DNA from: Hydrogenophilaceae bacterium
Lineage (GTDB): Bacteria; Pseudomonadota; Gammaproteobacteria; Burkholderiales; Thiobacillaceae
Direction of reading: 5' to 3'
Assembly: GCA_024709485.1 (NCBI GenBank)
Contig: JANJWO010000018.1
Location: 1-64,000 of the forward strand
DNA length: 64,000 nucleotides
Positions 33,254 through 40,641 of this stretch are shown piece by piece; the first letter of the stretch is position 1; each line of letters starts with the position of its first letter. The translations under genes were made by a program, and so were the position numbers. The notes below the pieces were generated by a model. That model made no database searches. It was not told the origin of the DNA and was given only the letters and a program-made list of their open reading frames with translations.

Positions 33254-34057
33254 TTAGCAGTTGGTGACGGTGGCTCCGTCGCCGCCGGAGGCAGGCGGAC
33301 GGGCCGGGTCGGCCGGGTCTTTGTCGAGCGTGGCCTTCAGCGCGGTGAAGGCGGCGCGGTCTTCGGCGGCTGCCGTCTCGGCGGCCTTGACCTGGTCGCC
33401 CAGGCGCTTGACCTCATCCTGCAGGGCGGCGTAGCCGTCGAGCACGCTGCGCTGCGATTCGGCGATGGCCTCGACGGCCTTGCCGGTGTCGGCAAAGCGG
33501 TCTTCGTCTTGTTTGTCCTTGCCGGTGAGGTAGCCCATGACCTTGGCGAACAGGGACTGCCCGGAGGTTTCCTTTTCGTCCTCGAATTGGATCTCGACGC
33601 CGTCGCCGCCGAAGCTGTAGACGTTTTCCTTGCCGGCGGAGAACTTCATCGGCTCGGTGCCGAGGCTGGCGGGTTTGTCGGTGAAGGCCAGCCCGGTGAG
33701 GTAGGCGATCCCCTTGCCGACGAAGTTGGCGACCACCTCCATCGAGGAAAACATTTTCTTGCCAGCGGCCTGCATGGCGGCCACGGCTTCGTCGACCTCG
33801 ACCACGGCCAGGAGCTGCAGCTTCTTCTCGCCCATGATGTCGGCCTCCTGGGTCGAGAGCGACAGCACCCTGCCCTGGGCGCTGAACATGCCGTCAGCGG
33901 CCAGCGACAGAAGGTGTTCGATGTTGGCGACGGCGGTGTAGACCTTGGGGTCGTAGTTGCCAGCCATCTGCGTGATCCAGTCGCGGCTGATGTTGCGGCC
34001 GTCGACGGTCGCGCCTTCGGTGGCGATGACAAACGGCTTGGAGATTTTCTTCGGCAT
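33254..34057 (-). CDS. O: capsid scaffold and maturation protease gpO
   Basis: A 267-residue protein. The N-terminal serine-protease domain has Asp19 (ATVDG) and His48 (IEHLLSL), at the same positions as the catalytic residues of P2 gpO, and Ser104/105 in MFSSME as the probable nucleophile (107 in P2). The C-terminal scaffold part is helical (SVLDGYAALQDEVKRLGDQV). It is first in the leftward late block, divergent from P. Confidence 0.92.
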   Translation of the reverse strand: MPKKISKPFVIATEGATVDGRNISRDWITQMAGNYDPKVYTAVANIEHLLSLAADGMFSAQGRVLSLSTQEADIMGEKKLQLLAVVEVDEAVAAMQAAGKKMFSSMEVVANFVGKGIAYLTGLAFTDKPASLGTEPMKFSAGKENVYSFGGDGVEIQFEDEKETSGQSLFAKVMGYLTGKDKQDEDRFADTGKAVEAIAESQRSVLDGYAALQDEVKRLGDQVKAAETAAAEDRAAFTALKATLDKDPADPARPPASGGDGATVTNC

Positions 34058-34135
34058 GTCCTGTCCCTCGTGATGATGTGCGGAATGACAGGCGCATGGT
34101 CTTGCCGCGCGCGACGGGCGGCAATCGTTTGCAGA

Positions 34136-34156
34136 TGTAGCTTGGCGTTTTACAAC
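34136..34156. promoter_or_regulatory. Ogr-type late promoter box (P and O operons)
   Basis: TGTA-N11-TACAAC in the 143-bp gap between divergent O and P. Its TGTA/TACA dyad is symmetric, so one site could serve both directions. Its centre is about 56 bases before the P start and 88 before the O start. It agrees exactly in spacing with the boxes before V and FI. Confidence 0.65.
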
Positions 34157-34200
34157 GTGGGCGGCTGTTGATGGCGCATTGAGGTCGGCAGACTCCGCGC

Positions 34201-35970
34201 ATGGATATGCAAGTCAACGCCGAAATCGCCGAAGCCCAAAACCCGCGCAAGCGGGCTCGCTCGCTGTACTGGCAGGGCTATGCGATCGCCTGGATCGCTG
34301 ACCAGCTGGGCGAAAGACGCAGCACGGTGCACAGCTGGAAGCGCCGCGACAAGTGGGACGACACTTCGCCGCTCGACCGCTGCGAGGACGCGATCGAGGC
34401 TAGGCTTATAAGGCTAGTCGCCAAGGAACACAAGAGCGGATCGGACTTCAAGGAAATCGACCTGCTGGGCCGCCAATTAGAGCGCGCGGCCAGGGTGCGC
34501 AAGTACAGCAACGGCGGCAACGAGGCCGATCTGAACCCGAAGGTGGCCAACCGCAACAAGGGACCGAAGAAGGTAGCGACGCGCAACGACTACAGCGAAG
34601 AACAACAGGAGAGGCTGCACGAAGCCTTCATCGATTCGCTGTTCGTCTACCAGGAGAACTGGCACAGCGCCGGGTTATTGAACCGCACGCGCAATATCCT
34701 GAAGAGCCGACAGATCGGCGCGACCTGGTACTTCGCGCGCGAGGCGCTGGACGATGCGATGGAGACGGGCCGCAACCAGATATTCCTGTCGGCATCGAAG
34801 GCGCAGGCGCACGTGTTCAAGAACTACATCAAGCAGTTCGCGCGGGAGGCGGCGGACATCGAGCTGCAGGGCGACCCGATCATCCTGCCCAACGGCGCGG
34901 AGCTGTATTTCCTGGGCACCAATGTGCGCACGGCGCAGAGCTACCACGGTAACACCTACACCGACGAGTATTTCTGGATTCCGAAATTCGAGGAGTTCCG
35001 CAAGGTCACTTCCGGCATGTCGATGCACAAGCATTGGCGCAAGACTTACTTCTCGACGCCTTCCAGCCTGAGCCATGAGGCCTATCCGTTCTGGTCTGGC
35101 TCGTGGGCGAACAAGGGCAAGCCGAAGGCCGAGCAGGTAATGATCGACATCAGCCACCAGGCGTTGAAGGATGGCCGCCTGTGCGAGGACGGGCAGTGGC
35201 GGCAGCTGGTGACGGTGCTGGACGCGGTGGCCGGCGGCTGCAATCTGTTCGATATCGACGAGCTGCGCCGGGAGTACAGCCCGGAAGAATTCCTGAACCT
35301 GCTGATGTGCCAGTTCATCGACGACGGGCAGAGCATTTTCCCGCTGGCACTGATGCAGCGCTGCATGGTGGATTCGTGGGTGGTGTGGGATGACTTCAAG
35401 CCGTTCGCGCTGCGCCCGCTCGGCAACCGCGAGGTGTGGATCGGCTACGACCCGTCGCACACCGGAGACAGCGCCGCGATGGTGGTGATCGCGCCGCCCC
35501 TGGTGCAGGGCGGGAAGTTCCGCATTCTCGATCGCGTGCAGTTCAAGGGCATGGACTTCGAGGAGCAGGCCAACCGGATCAAGAAGGTGACCGAGTGCTA
35601 CAACGTCACCTACATCGGCATCGATACCACCGGCGTCGGCCAGGGGGTCTACCAGCTGGTGACGCAGTTCTTCCCCGGCGCCCGCTCATTCAACTACAGC
35701 CCTGACGTGAAGGTGCGCCTGGTGCTGAAGGCGCTGGACGTGGTCAACAAGGGCCGGCTCGAATTCGACGCCGGCTGGACGGATGTGGCTGCGTCGTTCA
35801 TGGCAATCAAGAAAACCACCACGGCCAGCGGCCGGCAGGTGACGTTCGAGGCCGGAAGGTCGAAGGAAATCAGCCACGCCGATCTGGCGTGGGCAACCAT
35901 GCACGCGCTGGCCAACGAGCCGCTAGAAGGCCAGACAGCAGGCAACACCAGCATATTGGAGATCTACTAA
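34201..35970 (+). CDS. P: terminase large subunit gpP
   Basis: The 589-residue packaging ATPase/nuclease. The N-terminal helix-turn-helix (about 20-48) has YWQGYAIAWIADQLGERRSTVHSWKRRDKWD. A Walker A-like KSRQIGAT lies at 168-175, and the nuclease domain has acidic residues in WIGYDPSHTGDSA and IGIDTTGVG. It works with M at cos. There is no visible Shine-Dalgarno sequence at this ATG or at the ATG two codons later. Q follows with overlapping TAATG. Confidence 0.95.
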   Translation: MDMQVNAEIAEAQNPRKRARSLYWQGYAIAWIADQLGERRSTVHSWKRRDKWDDTSPLDRCEDAIEARLIRLVAKEHKSGSDFKEIDLLGRQLERAARVRKYSNGGNEADLNPKVANRNKGPKKVATRNDYSEEQQERLHEAFIDSLFVYQENWHSAGLLNRTRNILKSRQIGATWYFAREALDDAMETGRNQIFLSASKAQAHVFKNYIKQFAREAADIELQGDPIILPNGAELYFLGTNVRTAQSYHGNTYTDEYFWIPKFEEFRKVTSGMSMHKHWRKTYFSTPSSLSHEAYPFWSGSWANKGKPKAEQVMIDISHQALKDGRLCEDGQWRQLVTVLDAVAGGCNLFDIDELRREYSPEEFLNLLMCQFIDDGQSIFPLALMQRCMVDSWVVWDDFKPFALRPLGNREVWIGYDPSHTGDSAAMVVIAPPLVQGGKFRILDRVQFKGMDFEEQANRIKKVTECYNVTYIGIDTTGVGQGVYQLVTQFFPGARSFNYSPDVKVRLVLKALDVVNKGRLEFDAGWTDVAASFMAIKKTTTASGRQVTFEAGRSKEISHADLAWATMHALANEPLEGQTAGNTSILEIY

Positions 35971-37058
35971 TGAAAAAGCGTCGCCACCACCCCAATCAAG
36001 CCGCGGCTTTCTCCGCCGCCGAAGCAGCCGCGCCAGCCATCGAGGGCACGGACCAGGCAAGGGCCGAGGCCTTCACCTTCGGCGACCCGGAGGGCGTGCT
36101 CGACCGGCGCGAGATCCTCGACTATCTGGAGGCCACGCTGGGATTCGGTGGCAAGTGGTACGAGCCGCCGATCAGCATGGACGGGCTGGCCAGGAGCTAC
36201 CGCTCGGCCGTCCACCATGCCAGCGCGATCACCGTGAAGCGCAACATCCTGGTCTCGACTTTCGAGCCGCATCCGCTGCTGTCGCGCACGACCTTCGCCT
36301 CCTGGTGCTTCGATTACCTGATTTTTGGCAATGGCTACATCGAGCGCCGCGACGCACGCAGCGGCGTGGTGATATCGCTGGAGCCTGCGCTGGCCAAGTA
36401 CACCCGGCGCGGCAAGGATCTGGACACCTACTGGTTCGTGCAAGGCTTGAAACAGGAGCATCAGTTCCCGAAGGGAAAGGTCTTCCACCTGCGCGAGCCG
36501 GACATCAACCAGGAAATTTACGGCCTGCCAGACTATATCCCGGCACTGCATTCGGCTTGGCTCAACGAGTCGGCCACGCTATTCCGCCGCCGCTACTACA
36601 AGAACGGCAGCCACGCCGGCTTCATCCTCTACATGACCGACGCCGCCCATGAGCAGAAAGACGTCGACGCGCTGCGCACGGCCTTGAAGGAAGCCAAGGG
36701 GCCGGGCAATTTCCGCAACCTGTTCATGTACGCGCCGAACGGAAAGAAGGACGGCATCCAGTTGATCCCGGTGGCCGAGGTCGCGGCGAAGGACGAATTC
36801 CTCAACATCAAGAACGTCACCCGCGACGACCAGCTGGCGGCGCACCGCGTGCCCCCGCAGCTCATGGGCATCATGCCCGGACAGAACAGTCCGTTCGGCG
36901 ATGCCGAGAAGGCAGCCATGGTGTTCGATGCCAACGAGATCCAGCCGCTGCAGGCGCGCTTCCAGGAGTTGAACGAATGGATCGGCGAGGAAGTCGTGCG
37001 CTTCCGGCCCTACACCCTGGCCAAGCAGCTGGGGGACGCGCCGCGCCCGGTGAAATAA
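35970..37058 (+). CDS. Q: portal protein gpQ
   Basis: A 362-residue PBSX/P2-family portal: EPPISMDGLARSYRSAVHHASAITVKRN, LSRTTFASWCFDYLIFGNGYIE and AAHRVPPQLMGIMPGQNSPFGDAEKA. It forms the dodecameric vertex for DNA passage. The start ATG overlaps the P stop (TAATG) with TTGGAG upstream. Confidence 0.95.
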   Translation: MKKRRHHPNQAAAFSAAEAAAPAIEGTDQARAEAFTFGDPEGVLDRREILDYLEATLGFGGKWYEPPISMDGLARSYRSAVHHASAITVKRNILVSTFEPHPLLSRTTFASWCFDYLIFGNGYIERRDARSGVVISLEPALAKYTRRGKDLDTYWFVQGLKQEHQFPKGKVFHLREPDINQEIYGLPDYIPALHSAWLNESATLFRRRYYKNGSHAGFILYMTDAAHEQKDVDALRTALKEAKGPGNFRNLFMYAPNGKKDGIQLIPVAEVAAKDEFLNIKNVTRDDQLAAHRVPPQLMGIMPGQNSPFGDAEKAAMVFDANEIQPLQARFQELNEWIGEEVVRFRPYTLAKQLGDAPRPVK

Positions 37059-37182
37059 AAGACGGTGCGACCGCGCCAGGTGCGCTAACACCCGGCGCGG
37101 CCACCTCCTGCAGGACTAGGCTGCATTCGGCCAAGGCACCGCCACCGTCGCGACGGCGGGCCAGAGGCTACCACGAATGGAG

Positions 37183-37196
37183 CAAGTGTTACACAT
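37183..37196. promoter_or_regulatory. second copy of GTGTTACAC operator-like site
   Basis: CAAGTGTTACACAT is identical to the site at 14089-14102. It lies between a GGAG and the ATG of the second D12 methylase, so a bound regulator would block expression of that gene. Confidence 0.5.
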
Positions 37197-37968
37197 GAAA
37201 GCAACCCCCCTCGTCCCCTGGATCGGCGGCAAAAGCCGGATGGCCAAGCATATCCTGCCGCTCTTCCCTGAACACACCTGTTACGTCGAGGCCTTCGCCG
37301 GCGGCGCCGCGCTGTTCTTCCGCAAGGAACCGGCCAAGTCGGAAGTGCTCAACGACATCAACGGCGACCTGGTCAACCTGTACCGGGTCGTCCAGCATCA
37401 CCTCGAGGAGTTCATCAGGCAGTTCAAGTGGTCGCTGGTCAGCCGGCAGATGTATGCCTGGCTCAACACCACCCGGCCCGAAACGCTGACCGACGTGCAG
37501 CGGGCCGCGCGCTTTTACTACTTGCAGCGGCAGGGATTCGGCGGCAAGGTCGAGGGCCGCACCTTCGGCACCGCGACCACCTCACCGCCGAAGCTGAACC
37601 TCCTGCGCATCGAGGAGGATCTCAGCCTTGCCCACCTTCGGCTGGCCCAGGCCGCGATCGAGCACCTGCCCTGGGAGGAATGCATTCTCCGCTATGACCG
37701 CCCGCACACCCTGTTCTATTGCGACCCGCCCTACTGGGGGACCGAGGGCTACGACGTCGCCTTCGGCCTGGAGCAATACGACCGCATGGCCGAGCTCGCC
37801 CGCACCATTCAGGGCAAGATGATCATCAGCGTCAACGACATCCCGGAAATGCGCCGGGCCTTCGCAGGCCTGCAGATCGAGTCCACCGAGATCCGCTACA
37901 CCGTAGGCGGCGCCAGCCGGGCAGGCAAGTCCGGCGAACTCATCATCACCAACCTCCCCCGCACCTGA
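37195..37968 (+). CDS. second D12-class N6-adenine DNA methyltransferase
   Basis: A 257-residue Dam-type enzyme with WIGGK (9-13), the SAM motif VEAFAGGAALFF (about 31-42) and DPPYWG (about 176-181). It is only distantly similar to the enzyme at 2054, so a different target or timing is likely. ATG 37195 is preferred; an upstream ATG at 37177 would place the operator-like site inside the gene. It stands alone rightward at the cos end of the prophage, separated from Q by 136 bp. Confidence 0.9.
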   Translation: MKATPLVPWIGGKSRMAKHILPLFPEHTCYVEAFAGGAALFFRKEPAKSEVLNDINGDLVNLYRVVQHHLEEFIRQFKWSLVSRQMYAWLNTTRPETLTDVQRAARFYYLQRQGFGGKVEGRTFGTATTSPPKLNLLRIEEDLSLAHLRLAQAAIEHLPWEECILRYDRPHTLFYCDPPYWGTEGYDVAFGLEQYDRMAELARTIQGKMIISVNDIPEMRRAFAGLQIESTEIRYTVGGASRAGKSGELIITNLPRT

Positions 37969-38121
37969 TCCCCCAGGCCGGCAGCAGCCGGCCTGTTCAT
38001 CACCCGGGTCGACCAGCTGGTCGCCCGCCCCGCCCTACCACTGCCCATCGGCCACCGGCCTCCGGCCACACGCGCCAGCAGCCCTACGCCAGCGCCAGCC
38101 GTCCGCTGCCCATGCCGACAA

Positions 38122-38211
38122 GGCTCCCCCTCGCCGTCCTCGCCCCATATTGGTGCAAAAACCCCACCCCCTCACCCCCTCGCGCGCGGTCGGGACCCCG
38201 CCCCGCCTGCC
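38122..38211 (-). other. candidate cos region
   Basis: Two minus-strand stretches resemble the P2 cohesive end GGCGAGGCGGGGAAAGCAC: GGCGAGGGGGAGCC (38122-38135) and GGCAGGCGGGGCGGGG (within 38194-38211). As in P2, they are beyond the 3' end of Q and oriented with Q transcribed towards them. Similarity is partial and the region is GC-rich, so this is only a candidate. Confidence 0.35.
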
Positions 38212-38405
38212 CGCTTTATGGGGCAAAAAAAATGCAGGTGCAAGTGGAGAGCAGCGCGCCGCCGCTGCTGGCCCGGATGGCCTTCTGTCGTTGCCTGGCG
38301 GCCGTGCGAACCGATGCGCCCTAGGCATGCACCTGGTGGGTGGTGCAGCAAACACGATGGGGATATGCCTGGTCCTGGCTGTTTTAAGTTTCGACTTCGG
38401 AAAAT

Positions 38406-38816
38406 GGTAATCATGGTAATCCGAAGCAGCAACTTATGATAAGTGCCTGTTCTTTAATCTGTTTTTAGGTTACCCGGATAGGGTAATTTGAGGTAATCAA
38501 AAAGGTAATATTTTTTTAACCCATTGATTTATAACGAGTCTGCAAAGAATAAAAATCACCGTCCATAAAGGTAATATGGTTACCTATAAATTACCTAAAT
38601 ATCACCTTTTCCAATGTTTGCCGAAAGCCTTGTGCCGCATTGGATTAAAGCTGTTTTCATGGTCGAGATTACCTTTGTTACCCTTTTCCGAAGGCCTGCA
38701 ATTTTGTCCGCTTACGTGCGCACGCGCGCCCATGCACGCACGTGAATCATGTCGCGGGATCTCGATCGCCAGCGTGGCCATGTCCTTGCCGGTGGTGGCC
38801 ACCGGGACATGGTAAT
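38406..38816. repeat. GGTAAT/ATTACC iteron-like cluster
   Basis: GGTAAT occurs at 38406, 38415, 38482, 38492, 38504, 38570 and 38811, and its complement ATTACC at 38590 and 38668. GTTACC variants lie at 38469, 38579 and 38677. Several are spaced by 9-12 bases. The surrounding DNA is much more AT-rich than the rest of the prophage. This is what origin iterons or a multi-site regulator target look like. Confidence 0.6.
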
Positions 38817-38851
38817 AGTGGGTATGGGTGGTGATGGGGCGAAACCGCCCC

Positions 38852-38947
38852 AGGGGGAAGCGTCTAGCCGGTCAGGCGGCCAGCAGCATGGCGCGCACGA
38901 TGCGCAAGGCGGGGATTTGTGGGGATCGCCGTGGGGACGCCAACAAA
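38852..38947. repeat. right copy of 96-bp direct repeat (attR candidate)
   Basis: Identical to bases 1-96. The base before it (38851) is c. Immediately after it comes a terminator hairpin and then chromosomal defence genes. It marks the right prophage boundary. Confidence 0.8.
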
Positions 38948-38948
38948 A

Positions 38949-38984
38949 GAAAAAGCCACCCAACCGGGTGGCTTTTTCTTTTTT
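38949..38984 (+). terminator. Rho-independent terminator at the right prophage junction
   Basis: A 13-bp stem (GAAAAAGCCACCC / GGGTGGCTTTTTC) with loop AACC is followed by seven T on the plus strand; the A-rich left arm could also serve the minus strand. It starts one base after the att repeat and lies at the 3' end of the leftward HEPN gene. Before integration it may have ended a plus-strand gene lying left of the window. Confidence 0.75.
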
Positions 38985-39658
38985 TAGCCAGCATTAGCAG
39001 TTGATGGCCAAAGCTGATTGATGATTTCTTGCACGTTTCTTAGAGAGCCAATGACTTGATTATGTAAGCCAGGATTGCCATGCGCATAATGGTTTCGAAT
39101 TTCAGGTATGGTTTTGGCTAGGGTTTCCACGTAATCATGGTCGCGCTCTTCATCTTTAATAACAACACGAGACTCGTCAAATTCCATTTCACTCAGACCC
39201 AACCTGTCCATTTCTGTTATTAGTTCTGTTTGAGTTCGTTCTACAGCGCGTATCTTGGTGATCCGCTGCCACACATCAAAATTTTCATTCTTCAAATACC
39301 CATTCTGTACTGCATACCTTAATAAATCACTGAGATAAATCCGCTTTTCTGACTTTTTCAACTCGTTGCCAAGTCGTTTTCGCAATGCCAATTCAAGGCA
39401 GGTATACGCATGCAGTTGTGCTACCGGGTAAAAACGATACACAAACCACGCATATAAATAGAGGTTTTTGGTTGTCTCAAACTGCAAACGGACATTTTCA
39501 GGCACAACATTGCTAAGAGAAATCGATGAAATCTCGGCATGGTGGTCCCCTATAGTCTTTCTTCGGCCCTCCAGCATTTCAAATGCCGTATTAAGATTTC
39601 GCCAGTCTGGTCGACAAACATTATTGGGGTTTCTAAGTTCGTCCGGGTGATCGCTCAT
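38984..39658 (-). CDS. HEPN-like protein, putative defence RNase
   Basis: A 224-residue soluble helical protein. The segment EIRNHYAHG near residues 192-200 contains R-x4-H (RNHYAH), the catalytic signature of HEPN ribonucleases, and the flanking helices fit that fold. HEPN proteins often act as abortive-infection toxins. It is the first gene right of the prophage, in AT-richer DNA, next to NERD and Mrr genes. No antitoxin-like gene overlaps it. A housekeeping HEPN role cannot be excluded. Confidence 0.6.
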   Translation of the reverse strand: MSDHPDELRNPNNVCRPDWRNLNTAFEMLEGRRKTIGDHHAEISSISLSNVVPENVRLQFETTKNLYLYAWFVYRFYPVAQLHAYTCLELALRKRLGNELKKSEKRIYLSDLLRYAVQNGYLKNENFDVWQRITKIRAVERTQTELITEMDRLGLSEMEFDESRVVIKDEERDHDYVETLAKTIPEIRNHYAHGNPGLHNQVIGSLRNVQEIINQLWPSTANAG

Positions 39659-39684
39659 TACTAACCTGTAATGTATTCAGAAAA

Positions 39685-40626
39685 CTATTTATTCTTCCTA
39701 TAGAGCGCCGGCTCTACATCGCGGCAGCGCTGATCAAGCTGATGCACAATGCGTTGAATTTTCGATTCAGACATGGGCTCATTAAGCCAGCCGTCTATCA
39801 GAAATTGAGTACTTTTGGGATTGAATACTGCCACATCAGCACGACCCGTACGCTCCACATACCAGCCGGGTAATGCAATTGCACCTTTAACGCTGCAAGG
39901 TTCGCCGATTGCGCTACTTAACCACTTTGCTAACCACTTGGCTTGCCTGGCCGCCTGTTCGAGTGGCTCTGTTTCTTTCCAAGTTGGGAAATTAAGAGTT
40001 TTGCCATCGAATACTACTTTGGCATCTTCTTTGCCTTTGTCACGCTTAGGTTTTGTGCGGGCCTTTGTTTCAATTGCATAAACACCTTTTGGCCCAACGA
40101 GCACATGGTCAATATTGAAGCTATCCCCTGGTATATCGTGGTATACGGCCGCACCTTGGCGCATTAGCTGATTAAGCTCCTGGGCTACAGCCAGCTCACC
40201 CATATAGCCAAGACGAAGCTTGACACGCCGTCGAGCCAAGCCAATGATTTTATACAGTCCGTACCCGAAGGCTGCTAAACCAAGAATTAATGAGACCACA
40301 AGCCTAGAGACTGACTCGGGAGTGCCCCCAAGGTATGAGCCTGAGATATGCGCACCGTAAACAGTCAAAACCATTCCAGGCGTGAGCGCCAAAAAGAGCG
40401 CGAAATCGATATTTAAATCATCAAGCTCTTTTCGCAATGATTCGCCGGGGCTGCGTAAAAGTTGTGTGGTCAGGGGCGAGCGCTTTGTTCGTTCATTAAG
40501 ATCTCGCCAGCGCTCAATCCAAAAGACTGGTATCCAGATTGCCAAGAAGAGGATAACGGAAGGTATTAAATAGGTGAGGCCTGCAATCATTATTCTGGCA
40601 CCGGATTTATTTGGGATGGACCTCAT
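39685..40626 (-). CDS. membrane-anchored NERD-domain nuclease-like protein
   Basis: A 313-residue protein with hydrophobic segments (about 15-37, 74-95 and 108-130) and a NERD domain (about 142-270): GYMGELAVAQELNQL, FNIDHVLVGPKGVYAIETKAR gives the Glu, Asp and E-x-K set of this PD-(D/E)XK-like fold. NERD proteins are frequent in plasmids and defence islands; substrates are unproven. The start at 40626 lacks a good ribosome site; ATG 40590 is an alternative. Confidence 0.75.
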   Translation of the reverse strand: MRSIPNKSGARIMIAGLTYLIPSVILFLAIWIPVFWIERWRDLNERTKRSPLTTQLLRSPGESLRKELDDLNIDFALFLALTPGMVLTVYGAHISGSYLGGTPESVSRLVVSLILGLAAFGYGLYKIIGLARRRVKLRLGYMGELAVAQELNQLMRQGAAVYHDIPGDSFNIDHVLVGPKGVYAIETKARTKPKRDKGKEDAKVVFDGKTLNFPTWKETEPLEQAARQAKWLAKWLSSAIGEPCSVKGAIALPGWYVERTGRADVAVFNPKSTQFLIDGWLNEPMSESKIQRIVHQLDQRCRDVEPALYRKNK

Positions 40627-40641
40627 TTATCGCGTACATCC

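Larger units (their letters stand above)
37969..38851. other. non-coding right end of prophage
   Basis: 883 bases with no convincing gene. The first part (37969-38250) is very GC-rich and C-rich on the plus strand, with cos-like sequences. The second (38395-38700) is AT-rich and dense in GGTAAT/ATTACC hexamers. Short open frames here (for example 38576-38815 plus and 38602-38802 minus) lack ribosome sites and have low-complexity products. This is where P2-like phages keep cos, and it could also hold the origin. Confidence 0.7.
1..38947. mobile_element. P2-like prophage with serine recombinase
   Basis: A full set of P2-type morphogenesis genes (Q, P, O, N, M, L, X, R, S, V, W, J, I, FI, FII, E/E', T, U, D), a repressor switch, a replication protein and lysis genes lie between two perfect 96-bp direct repeats. 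A serine recombinase gene abuts the left repeat. Right of the second repeat the gene content and base composition change to a defence island and chromosome. All expected head and tail modules are open, so the element looks intact. I cannot see DNA left of base 1, so the left boundary could extend further. Confidence 0.9.

Noticed and set aside
38576-38815. Short frames in the GGTAAT-rich region
   Set aside because: No ribosome site, no conserved pattern, and the frame is shaped by the repeated hexamers.
37969-38900. tRNA gene as phage attachment target
   Set aside because: No cloverleaf or CCA-ended sequence was seen around the repeat; a serine recombinase does not require one.
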